In this document: positions 9,050-16,369 of the stretch, piece by piece
Layout of the letters: each line of letters starts with the position of its first letter
How positions within the stretch are numbered: the stretch's first letter is position 1
From: an uncultured Erythrobacter sp.
GTDB taxonomy: Bacteria; Pseudomonadota; Alphaproteobacteria; Sphingomonadales; Sphingomonadaceae
Length of the DNA stretch: 64,000 nt
Direction of reading: 5' to 3'
Assembly: GCF_958304185.1 (NCBI RefSeq)
Contig: NZ_OY284435.1
Span: 186,001-250,000 of the forward strand
The notes under the pieces: generated by a model
Told to the model about the DNA's origin: nothing
What the model saw: the letters and a program-made list of their open reading frames with translations, nothing else
The model's database searches: none
Program-made: the position numbers and the translations under genes

Positions 9050-9883
9050 CTACCATCCCCCCGAGGCGCCGCCGCCCCCGAATGAGCCGCCACCACCCGA
9101 AAAACCGCCGCCGCCGCCAAACCCGCCGCCGCCACGGCCGCCGCCGCCCGAGATCATGCCGCGCGCAATCGCACTTCCGACTTCCCACAAGATGACGTCG
9201 CGCGCTGTGTCTCCGAGACCGCGACTGCCCCACGGGCCGTCACCCTTGGAGCGATACTTACGCCGCCGTCCGCGTCCGGCGAGGATCGGTAGGACGAAGA
9301 AGAAGAACATGAAGGCAAGCCAGATCAGCACGCCGATGGGAAAGCCGCCATCGCTTTCGCGCGCGGTGCTTGCCTCACTGGCGACCTTGGCGGCTTCCTC
9401 AGGCGGCAATTGCAGCTGGGCGATAATCGCATCGGTGCCTGCTTCGATCCCGCCGGGGAAATCGCCGTCGCGAAAGGCGGGCAATATCTGGTTCTGGATG
9501 ATCAGTGAGGATAACGCGTCGGTGAGATAGCCTTCGAGGCCATAACCGACCTCGATCCGCACCTTGCGATCATTCGGCGCGACGATCAGCAGCGCGCCGT
9601 CATTGCGGGTCTCGTCGCCAAGGCCCCAAGCTCGGCCCAGCTGGTAGCCGTAATCGGAAATGTCGTAGCCTTGCAGATCAGGGATCGTGGCGACCACCAA
9701 CTGCCGCTGCGACTGCGTTTCCAGCGCCTCAAGCTTGGCAGTCAGCCGCGCTTCGACTTCGGGCGTAAGGATATCGGCAGTGTCGACCACCCGCCCCGAG
9801 AGTTCGGGAAACGTCGGCTGCGCGGCGAGGGGGGCGGCGAGCAGGGCGAATAGCGCGAGAAGGAGGAAGGCGAGGCGGTTCAT
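9050..9883 (-). CDS. TPM domain protein with Gly-rich tail, YgcG-like
   Basis: A 277-residue exported protein: signal peptide (residues 1-21), TPM domain (about 22-165, starting 'FPELSGRVVDTADILTPE'), a membrane helix (about 185-205, 'VLIWLAFMFFFFVLPILAG'), and a C-terminal tail almost entirely of Gly, Ser and Phe (about 240-277). This is the usual YgcG layout, with the TPM domain in the periplasm. Its start overlaps the stop of the upstream TPM gene by four bases. The Gly-rich tail is encoded by simple-sequence DNA at about 9050-9145, where length variation between strains would be easy. Confidence 0.9.
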   Translation of the reverse strand: MNRLAFLLLALFALLAAPLAAQPTFPELSGRVVDTADILTPEVEARLTAKLEALETQSQRQLVVATIPDLQGYDISDYGYQLGRAWGLGDETRNDGALLIVAPNDRKVRIEVGYGLEGYLTDALSSLIIQNQILPAFRDGDFPGGIEAGTDAIIAQLQLPPEEAAKVASEASTARESDGGFPIGVLIWLAFMFFFFVLPILAGRGRRRKYRSKGDGPWGSRGLGDTARDVILWEVGSAIARGMISGGGGRGGGGFGGGGGFSGGGGSFGGGGASGGW

Positions 9884-10392
9884 GCTGCGGCTTTCATCGG
9901 AATCGGTGTCACTTCGCGCACCAATCCTTCGACGCCGCCAGTGATACCGGCCTCGAACTGAGCATCGCGAAAATGCGGGAGGATATCCTCACCAATAATT
10001 GCGGCAGCGTCCTCATCGCGAACCGAGGCTTCGAGCCCGCGGCCGACTTCGATCCGAACTTGTCGTTCTGTGGGGGCGACCAGCAGCAGCAATCCGTCGT
10101 CACGATCTTTGTCGCCCAGACCCCAGCCATTGGCGAGATCGAGCGCGTATGCCGCAATGGTGCGGCCTTCGAGATCGGGTGTCGTAGCGACCACCAATTG
10201 CACCTTCGTCTCCTGTTCGAGAGCGGCGAGCCGAGCGGTCAGGCGCTGCTCGAACTCAGGCGATAGGATCGCCGCTCCGTCCACCACACTCCCGGTCAAT
10301 GCCATCGTGGGCGCGGCCTGTGCATCCTGCCCTTCAGCCGCGCAGCCGATTGTCAGCAGCGCGGCAAAGGCGAGGAACAGCGAGCGACCCAC
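9880..10392 (-). CDS. Secreted TPM domain protein
   Basis: A 170-residue exported TPM protein without the C-terminal membrane helix of its downstream neighbour. A leader of about 17 residues ends at 'TIGC', a possible lipobox. The TPM domain runs from about 32 to 160, with the conserved 'VVDGAAILSPEFEQRLTARL' start and 'WGLGDKDRDDGLLLLVAP' centre, closely parallel to the next gene, so the two look like an old tandem duplication. It lies five bases after lemA. Function unknown beyond a likely periplasmic location. Confidence 0.88.
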   Translation of the reverse strand: MGRSLFLAFAALLTIGCAAEGQDAQAAPTMALTGSVVDGAAILSPEFEQRLTARLAALEQETKVQLVVATTPDLEGRTIAAYALDLANGWGLGDKDRDDGLLLLVAPTERQVRIEVGRGLEASVRDEDAAAIIGEDILPHFRDAQFEAGITGGVEGLVREVTPIPMKAAA

Positions 10393-10397
10393 GCTGC

Positions 10398-11000
10398 TCA
10401 GTTATTCGTCATATCGAGCTGCGGCGCGGCTTCGGCGCCCGCTGTCACGGCCTTGTAAGGCACCATCGGTTCGGCCCCGTGGATGATGTTTGCGCCGATT
10501 GAATCCGGGAAGGTGCGGATCGTGGTGTTATACTTGCGCACCGCCTCGTTATAGTCGCGGATGGCGACGGCGATGCGGTTCTCGGTGCCTTCGAGCTGGC
10601 TTTGCAGCGCGAGGTAGTTCTGGTTCGACTGGATGGTCGGATAGGCCTCGACGCTGGCAAGCAGGCGGCCGATCCCGGCGCCGAGCTGGCTCTGCGCGGC
10701 GGCGAACTGTTCCATCTTGGCCGGATCATTGAGATCATCGCCGGTGATATTGACACTGGTCGCCTTGGCGCGGGCCTCGGTCACCTGCGTCAGGATCGTG
10801 CGCTCGTTCTCGCCCGCACCCTTGGTCACTTCGGCAAGGTTGGGGATGAGGTTGGCGCGGCGCTGGAACTGCGCTTCGACATCGGCCCACTTCGCCTTCG
10901 CCTCTTCCTCGGCGGTCGGCACCGAGTTGATCCCGCAGGCGGCAAGGCTCAGCGCCGCAACGGCCGCAAAGGCGCCGCGCAGCATGGTGGAAATTTGCAT
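10398..11000 (-). CDS. lemA: LemA family lipoprotein
   Basis: A 200-residue LemA protein starting at ATG 11000, with GGAGG seven bases upstream; a longer frame upstream is not supported. The leader ends in a lipobox 'LAAC' (Cys 21), then come the family signature 'VEAQFQRRANLIPNLAEVTKG' region (about 43-63) and 'YNEAVRKYNTTIRTFP' (about 158-173), with helical, coiled-coil-like structure throughout. LemA proteins are membrane-anchored helical-bundle proteins of unresolved function that are very often encoded beside TPM (YgcG) proteins, as here. It is the first gene of a four-gene unit lemA-TPM-TPM-TPM. Confidence 0.93.
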   Translation of the reverse strand: MQISTMLRGAFAAVAALSLAACGINSVPTAEEEAKAKWADVEAQFQRRANLIPNLAEVTKGAGENERTILTQVTEARAKATSVNITGDDLNDPAKMEQFAAAQSQLGAGIGRLLASVEAYPTIQSNQNYLALQSQLEGTENRIAVAIRDYNEAVRKYNTTIRTFPDSIGANIIHGAEPMVPYKAVTAGAEAAPQLDMTNN

Positions 11001-11168
11001 AGGTCGATCCCTCCTCAACGCACGGGCGGACCCGGCAGCGTGTTCCTGTATTGTGGATATAGCACACCACTTGGCCGGTTCAAGCGGTGGACGGGCAGCG
11101 CGCGCGGCTTGGCAGGCGCAGATGTGAGTGCCAGAACATGGTAAAGGCCAAGCATAAAGGGGATCACC

Positions 11169-11591
11169 ATGCTGTCGGAATTCAAGGCATTCATCGCCAA
11201 GGGCAATGTCATCGACCTCGCCGTCGGGGTCATCATTGGCGCGGCGTTCGGCGCCATCGTCAAGTCGCTGACCGACGAGATCATCATGCCGATCGTCGGC
11301 GCGATTTTTGGTAACATCGACTTTTCCGACCGTTACCTTGTCCTGTCGGGCGAGGTTGCACCGGGCACGCCGCTCGCCGCGGCGCGCGAGGCCGGGGCAA
11401 ATGTGCTGGGGCTGGGCGCGTTTGTATCGGTGATCATCAACTTCGTGATACTCGCCTTCATTATTTTCCTGATGGTGCGTTACGTGAGCAAAGTGACGGC
11501 GCAATTCGCGAAGAAGGAAGAGGAAGCCGCACCCGCCGGGCCGACCGAGATCGAGCTGCTGGCCGAGATTCGGGACGCGTTGAAGAAGTAA
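11169..11591 (+). CDS. mscL: Large-conductance mechanosensitive channel MscL
   Basis: A 140-residue inner-membrane channel that opens under extreme tension to release osmolytes. The N-terminus '[24 protein letters not shown]' holds the amphipathic helix and pore-lining TM1, followed by a periplasmic loop (about 45-75), TM2 (about 77-100) and a charged cytoplasmic helix ending '[14 protein letters not shown]'. Length and order are as in the family. It is divergent from lemA, with 168 bases between the starts. Two GC-rich hairpins follow the stop. Confidence 0.96.
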   Translation: MLSEFKAFIAKGNVIDLAVGVIIGAAFGAIVKSLTDEIIMPIVGAIFGNIDFSDRYLVLSGEVAPGTPLAAAREAGANVLGLGAFVSVIINFVILAFIIFLMVRYVSKVTAQFAKKEEEAAPAGPTEIELLAEIRDALKK

Positions 11592-11605
11592 AGATGTTGC
11601 TGTGA

Positions 11606-11676
11606 GCCCCCGCGAAGGCGGGGGCCTCGCACAGCTTGGTGCTGGTTCGCCGGGAGGTTCCCGCCTGCGCGGGAAC
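11606..11676. repeat. Two GC-rich palindromic hairpins between mscL and tmRNA
   Basis: GCCCCCGCGAAGGCGGGGGC at 11606-11625 is a near-perfect hairpin with a GAAG-type loop, and a second palindrome, GTTCCCGC/GCGGGAAC, lies at 11657-11676. The same CCCCGCGAAGGCGGGG core forms both arms of the repeat at 60476-60557, so it belongs to a dispersed intergenic repeat family. It may also act as the mscL terminator, although no T-run follows. Confidence 0.6.
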
Positions 11677-11724
11677 GCACAGTTGGGCGACTCACTTCAC
11701 ATTCATGATTGCCGCGCTATATCA

Positions 11725-12105
11725 GCCCTGCCGGTTTCGACCGGATATGGCGATAAATGGCTGCGTACAATAGATGCAACGGACCCGGGGGCAGTACCCG
11801 GCGGCTCCACCATTTGGGCCGAGCAACCCGGTCAACACGCGTAAAGCGTGCCGACCGAGCGGCTCAGCTGGAGGGGCCGAACTAGGATCGACGTGTGTTG
11901 AAAAGCGTAGTTTTTGCCCGGGCTGAGTAACCCGCATAAGGCTCAAAAACCATAAGTGCCAACGATAACGAAGCACTCGCAATCGCTGCGTAATTGATGG
12001 GCTAACGCCCTTCTTTTACTAGGCTAAAAAGCGCGGTTGGACCGAACCGGGCAACAGAATCGGATACCGGGCGCCCGGGGGAGCGTAGCAACAGAATCCC
12101 CCACC
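11725..12105 (+). ncRNA. ssrA: Circularly permuted (two-piece) tmRNA
   Basis: Alphaproteobacterial tmRNA is encoded in permuted order and cut into two pieces. The acceptor piece comes first: T-stem CCGGG/CCCGG (11785-11789 and 11797-11801) with the unusual loop GGCAGTA, acceptor strand CGGCTCC (11802-11808) and encoded ACCA to 11812. After a removed spacer, the coding piece starts with GGGGCCG (11873-11879), which pairs with the acceptor strand over seven positions with one G-U, and continues AACTAGGATCGACG. The tag frame 11958-11990, ending in TAA 11991-11993, reads ANDNEALAIAA. The outer limits are approximate. With SmpB it rescues stalled ribosomes and tags proteins for proteolysis. Confidence 0.9.
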
Positions 12106-12111
12106 TGATTT

Positions 12112-12428
12112 TTCACACAAAGACACAAAGACACAAAGAGGTGCGCCGCTCAAGGGCGGGGGCCGGCGTCATATCCGTTGGTGATGCGCTTTATGCCGTC
12201 CTTGAACAGCGGCTGCCCGAAATTCATCAGCAGACCGAGCGGCGGCTGTCGCGCGACCGCAATACCGCGCTGGCGGAGCTTCTCGAACAGGATCATTTCA
12301 TAGGCGGATTCGAGCAGGCCGGGGCCGAGGTCCTGATGCAACCGCAAGCCCATATCGATGACCACTGTGACCAGCGCCTCAAGATCGTCATCGCGCGACA
12401 TCTTTGTGTCTTTGTGTCTTTGTGTGAA
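12112..12428. mobile_element. GxxExxY mini-element bounded by a 28-bp perfect inverted repeat
   Basis: The segment is delimited by 12112-12139 and its exact reverse complement at 12401-12428; both arms are built from the unit CACAAAGA repeated three times. The right arm reaches the start codon of the enclosed GxxExxY gene. The left arm begins within ten bases of the tmRNA 3' region, a common integration hotspot. There is no transposase, and no target duplication was seen, so mobilisation in trans is inference. Confidence 0.55.
12150..12401 (-). pseudogene. GxxExxY family protein, internally deleted
   Basis: An 83-residue frame starting at ATG 12401. The N-terminal half has the family signature 'LGPGLLESAY' and 'LRQRGIAVARQPPL', then passes directly into the family C-terminus 'GLLMNFGQPLFKDGIKRITNG'. 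Full-length members are about 120-130 residues; the central 45-50 residues, including the 'D...kviVEiK' strand thought to be nuclease-like, are missing although the frame is kept. The product is probably inactive. A longer upstream extension of the frame would run through the inverted repeat and the next gene and is not supported. Confidence 0.65.
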
Positions 12429-12429
12429 C

Positions 12430-12681
12430 CTATTCGCGCGAAACGGCCTGCGCGCGCAATTCCGCCACTTCGCGCTCCAGCTTGATGCAGTCGAGCATCT
12501 TCGCACCCGCCAGGAACACCGCGCCGGTGGTTGCCAGAAACAGCAGTTTTCCGCCGAAGCCGGGATATTCATGGAGATAGACCATGCCCCGCGCGGTCGA
12601 GCCCAGAGCAAGCGCGTAGATGATCAGAAACGCCTCAAAGCGGTTCTTGATCACAAACAGCCTTCCGAGCTTGTGCAGCAT
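12430..12681 (-). CDS. Small membrane protein, hypothetical
   Basis: An 83-residue protein from ATG 12681, with GGGAG about seven bases upstream. It has a basic N-terminus, then two hydrophobic segments (about residues 16-32 and 45-66) and a charged C-terminal helix 'DCIKLEREVAELRAQA' that could form a short coiled coil. No family was recognised. It lies between the GxxExxY element and astB, on the same strand as both. The spacing and ribosome-binding site suggest a real gene. Confidence 0.65.
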   Translation of the reverse strand: MLHKLGRLFVIKNRFEAFLIIYALALGSTARGMVYLHEYPGFGGKLLFLATTGAVFLAGAKMLDCIKLEREVAELRAQAVSRE

Positions 12682-12773
12682 GGAGTCTCCCGATGGTAAT
12701 GCGACTGGGCGGCGCCTGAGTCGCGTTAACGTTGGGATAACCTTACGCCCGGAGCGCCGTGCCACCAAATGCG

Positions 12774-14024
12774 TTAACCAAGCTGTGCCAGATCGAGCGC
12801 ATCCAGCAAGGCCAGCCGTGCGGCAATCACGCTCGCCGCCAGACTGTCTGACCCAATATCGGACGGGTCAATCTGTTCGGGCCAGGTGCAGGCGATAACC
12901 CGTTCGATCAGGTCGGCCTTGGCTTCATCGAGCAGGAAGCGCGGATCGACCGTTGCCGGATCGCACACCACGCGCAGGCGCAGGCACGCAGGGCCGCCGC
13001 CGTTCGCCATCGATTGCCGCACATCGACGGGGATGACGTGGCGGATCGGGCCGTTTCCGGCGAGCATGGTTTGGATCCATGCCCACACGCTCGGGCTCTC
13101 GCGGCATTCTTCGGGCACGATCAGCGCCATCTCGCCTGAGGGCAGGGTGAGCAGTTGCGCGTTGAACAGATAGGTGCGGATCGCCTCCTGCAAGGTGACC
13201 GCGCTGGATGGTACCTCGACCACTTCGAGCGCCGGGAAGGCGGCGCGGATCGCGGCGTAGGCGCCTTGCTGGTCGGCGAAGGCCTCGTCATGGGTGAACA
13301 AAACGCGGCCATTGGCAACCGCGACCACATCATTGTGGAAAGCGCCCGCTGCAATGGCATCGGGGTTTTGCTCGATAAACACGGTGCGCGCCGGATTGAG
13401 GCCGTGGCGGCGGGCAACGATGCGGCTGGCCTGTTCGTGCTGGCGCGCGGGGAAGCGGCCGCCGGGCCTGCCATAAACGAACACCTCGACACCGGGGGCA
13501 TCATGGCTTTCGCACAGCCGCATATGGTTGGCCGCGCCTTCATCGCCGAAGGTGGGCGGCACCGCATCGTGGATGGCGAAATGGCGGGTGTCGGCGAAAG
13601 CGACCGCGAGCTGGCGCTTGGTATCGGGCCATTCCTGCGCGCGGTGCAGCATGGTGACGAGGTTGGCGGGCGTCAGATGGCAGCGCCCGTCGGCGGTGTC
13701 GGGTGCGGGCGAGACTGTCGCGGCGTTGGCGGTCCACATCGACGAGGCAGACCAAGCCGCGGCGCGCAGCTGCGGCGGGGTGGTGTCGTCTAAGGCAAGC
13801 GCTTCGAGCAGGCCGTGATTGGGGCGGGGCAGCGGCAACAGGAAGCCTTGCACGCCAAGCCGCGCCAGATTGCCGCGCATCTTCGCCACGCCCTGAAGCG
13901 CCGCCGCGCGCGGGTAGGACGGATCGCCCGCATTATTCGCGCTGGCGATATTACCGAGGCTCAGCCCGGCATAGTTGTGCGAGGGTCCGACGATCCCGTC
14001 GAAATTGATTTCTGTCTGGCTCAT
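12774..14024 (-). CDS. astB: N-succinylarginine dihydrolase
   Basis: A 416-residue enzyme that converts N2-succinylarginine to N2-succinylornithine, CO2 and ammonia in the arginine succinyltransferase (AST) catabolic pathway. ATG 14024 overlaps the astA stop by four bases and gives the family N-terminus 'EINFDGIVGPSHNYAGLSLGN'. The mid-region 'FIEQNPDAIAAGAFHNDVVAV' holds a conserved His/Asp pair, and the C-terminus 'MANGGGPACLRLRV' contains the catalytic cysteine region of this guanidine-modifying fold. Full family length. Confidence 0.95.
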   Translation of the reverse strand: MSQTEINFDGIVGPSHNYAGLSLGNIASANNAGDPSYPRAAALQGVAKMRGNLARLGVQGFLLPLPRPNHGLLEALALDDTTPPQLRAAAWSASSMWTANAATVSPAPDTADGRCHLTPANLVTMLHRAQEWPDTKRQLAVAFADTRHFAIHDAVPPTFGDEGAANHMRLCESHDAPGVEVFVYGRPGGRFPARQHEQASRIVARRHGLNPARTVFIEQNPDAIAAGAFHNDVVAVANGRVLFTHDEAFADQQGAYAAIRAAFPALEVVEVPSSAVTLQEAIRTYLFNAQLLTLPSGEMALIVPEECRESPSVWAWIQTMLAGNGPIRHVIPVDVRQSMANGGGPACLRLRVVCDPATVDPRFLLDEAKADLIERVIACTWPEQIDPSDIGSDSLAASVIAARLALLDALDLAQLG

Positions 14025-15037
14025 CGCGCCACGCTCCACACCATGTCGCCTGCGCACACATCGAGCAGATCGGCGCTGGCCGAATCGATGGCGATGCCGC
14101 CGTCCTCGTCCAACACCCGCGCCCCGAAGCACGCCCGGAAGGTGCCGAGCCGCCCGGTCGCCAGAATGGCGCGCTCGCCCTCGGCCACGGACATCGCGGT
14201 GACTGTGCGCAAGGAGCTGTTCTTGACGCTGGTGACGCTGTCGGTGCGCGCGACCATCGTCGGCCCGCCGTCGAAGATGTCGACATAGCCCTCGGCGCGG
14301 AAGCCTTCGTCCTCCAGCATCCGCATCGCCGCGCGGCCGGTGGGGTGGGGGACGCCGATGACGCTCCGCGCATCCTCGCTCAGCATGGCAATATAGACCG
14401 GGTGCTTGGGCATCAGGTCGGCGATGAACTGGTTGCCGTTGATCGCGTTGAAATAGTCCGCGTCCTGAAAGCTCATCCCGAAGAACCGACCCGCGACCCC
14501 GTCCCAGAACGGCGATCCGCCGCGCTCGTCGATGATGCCGCGTAGCTCGGCCAGAATGCGGTCGGCAAAGCGTTTGCGGTGCATGGCCACGAACAGATAG
14601 CGCGACCGGGCGAGCAGCAGGCCGAGCCCGCCTGCGCGCTCATTGGGATGGAGGAACAGCCCGCCGACCTCGCTCGACCCCTCAAGGTCGGTGACGAGGC
14701 TGAGCAATTCGGCCCGCACGGTGCGGTCAAGCTCCTGCGAATACTGCGTCAGGGTGTTGAGCCGGTAGGAATAGAACGGCCAGCGCTGGCCGACCTGGCT
14801 CATCAACTGGCATGTGCCACGCACCGCGCCTGTGCGGGCGTCTTCGAGCACCAGCACGAACAACTCGTCCGCCAACGTCTCGGTATCCTTGGCAAAGGAT
14901 GCCTCGGCGCGTTCGAGCTTGTTCTTCAGCGCCGCGCGGTCAGGCGGGAGGTTGGTGAAGCCGCCGCCCGTCAGCTTGGCCATTTCGTATAGCGCTTCGA
15001 GATCGGCAGAGCGCGCGGCGCGCAGACGGAAGGTCAA
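14021..15037 (-). CDS. astA: Arginine N-succinyltransferase
   Basis: A 338-residue acyltransferase that transfers succinate from succinyl-CoA to the alpha-amino group of arginine, the first AST step. The family N-terminus 'FRLRAARSADLEALYEMAKLTGGGFTNLP' and the central 'GLFLHPNERAGGLGLLLARSRYLFVA' GNAT-like region are clear. The start is TTG at 15037, overlapping the TGA of the M20 gene (TTGA), so translation is coupled. The order M20-astA-astB forms one unit; astC and astD are not in the window. Confidence 0.95.
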   Translation of the reverse strand: MTFRLRAARSADLEALYEMAKLTGGGFTNLPPDRAALKNKLERAEASFAKDTETLADELFVLVLEDARTGAVRGTCQLMSQVGQRWPFYSYRLNTLTQYSQELDRTVRAELLSLVTDLEGSSEVGGLFLHPNERAGGLGLLLARSRYLFVAMHRKRFADRILAELRGIIDERGGSPFWDGVAGRFFGMSFQDADYFNAINGNQFIADLMPKHPVYIAMLSEDARSVIGVPHPTGRAAMRMLEDEGFRAEGYVDIFDGGPTMVARTDSVTSVKNSSLRTVTAMSVAEGERAILATGRLGTFRACFGARVLDEDGGIAIDSASADLLDVCAGDMVWSVAR

Positions 15038-16245
15038 GATAGGGCTCCCTGTTCTAAATGGCCCTGTGCAAGTCGGGTGATCACGCGGGCAGACAGGGCT
15101 GCGCGGGATACGAGGCTGGGGACGATGAGATATTCGTCCGGACTGTGGATGGCACCGCCGCGCACGCCCATGGTGTCGACCACCGGGACGCCGCAGGCAG
15201 CGATATTGTTGCCGTCACACACGCCGCCGGACGCTTGCCAGCGGATGTCTTCGCCCAGTTCCGCCCCGCAGGCGCGCACCAGATCGAACAGCTTTTGCGC
15301 AGCCGCATCGACTGTCTTGGGTGGGCGAGTGACGCCGCCGTGGCGTTGCGTTGCGACGCCGTGCGCGGCCTGAATGTCGATCAACAGGTGGCTGAGCGCA
15401 TGGTCAAACGCAGCGCCCGCCTCGACTGTCTTGGGGCGGATGTTGAAGCGCAGCACGGCATGATCGGGCACGACATTATTGGCCGCCCCGCCTTCGAGCT
15501 TGGCCGGGTTGATGGTGATCTCCGGCGTTTCAAGCGCCTTCAAGCGCAAGATCAGATCGGCCGCCGCGACAATCGCGTTGCGCCCCTCATGCGGGTTGCG
15601 CCCCGCATGAGCGGCCTTGCCGGTGAAGGTGATCGAATAGTTCCCCGTGCCCCCACGCTCATGCGCTAGGGTGCCATCGGGCAGGGCAGCCGGTTCATAG
15701 GTCAACGCGGCAAGCTTGCCTGCTGCCAGCTCGGCGATCAGAGCGCTGCTGGCAAGCGAGCCGGTTTCCTCGTCGGAATTGATCAGCACATCATAGCCAA
15801 GGCCCGAGGCACTCGCGGTCTGCTCGAACGCCATCAGCGCGTGGAGCATGACGGCAATTCCGCCCTTCATGTCAGCCACACCGGGGCCATTCAACGTCTC
15901 CGCGTCGAGCCAACGCAGGCGCTGGAAGGCATGATCAGCCGGAAACACCGTGTCCATATGTCCGGTTAGCAGGATGCGGCGATTGGCTTGGGGCCGCACC
16001 CGCACCACCAGATGCTGGCCGTGGGGCTTTGGGACGGCAGAACCATCCGCGGCAATGGCGGTCACCGGCGCGGGGTCAACCAGTTCGACCGTGCCGGGGA
16101 GCACCGCAAAGGCCTCAGCCAGTGCGGCGGCCTGACTGGCGAGCCCGGCGAGATTCGCGGTGCCGGTGTTGATCGCGCTCCACGCCTCGACCTGCGCCAG
16201 CATGGCAGCGCCGTCGATTGCGGTCAGGGTCCCATCCTCTCTCAT
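15034..16245 (-). CDS. M20 family metallohydrolase in the ast operon
   Basis: A 403-residue zinc hydrolase of the CPG2/ArgE/DapE type. Metal ligands and catalytic residues are visible in order: 'GHMDTVFP' (His, Asp), 'GPGVADMKGG' (Asp), 'SDEETGS' (Glu-Glu), 'YEPAALPDG' (Glu) and the C-terminal 'GGAIHSPDEYL' (His). Members remove acyl or amino acid groups from amino acids. As it heads the unit with astA and astB, it may perform the last AST step, succinylglutamate desuccinylation, normally done by the M14-type AstE; this is inference from position. Confidence 0.88.
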   Translation of the reverse strand: MREDGTLTAIDGAAMLAQVEAWSAINTGTANLAGLASQAAALAEAFAVLPGTVELVDPAPVTAIAADGSAVPKPHGQHLVVRVRPQANRRILLTGHMDTVFPADHAFQRLRWLDAETLNGPGVADMKGGIAVMLHALMAFEQTASASGLGYDVLINSDEETGSLASSALIAELAAGKLAALTYEPAALPDGTLAHERGGTGNYSITFTGKAAHAGRNPHEGRNAIVAAADLILRLKALETPEITINPAKLEGGAANNVVPDHAVLRFNIRPKTVEAGAAFDHALSHLLIDIQAAHGVATQRHGGVTRPPKTVDAAAQKLFDLVRACGAELGEDIRWQASGGVCDGNNIAACGVPVVDTMGVRGGAIHSPDEYLIVPSLVSRAALSARVITRLAQGHLEQGALS

Positions 16246-16369
16246 GCCCCCCCTCTAGCGGCGCGCGGGCGCGGGGCCAACCCGTTGCAATCGCGCTGCC
16301 CCTGCGCCATAGGCCGCGCGTCCTCTCCTCCCCAGGATGTTTGCCAAGCCAACGCCCATGAGGACCCGC

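Noticed and set aside
11602-11844. Short frame across the hairpins and tmRNA acceptor piece
   Set aside because: The bases are fully explained by repeats and by the tmRNA structure; the predicted peptide has no family.
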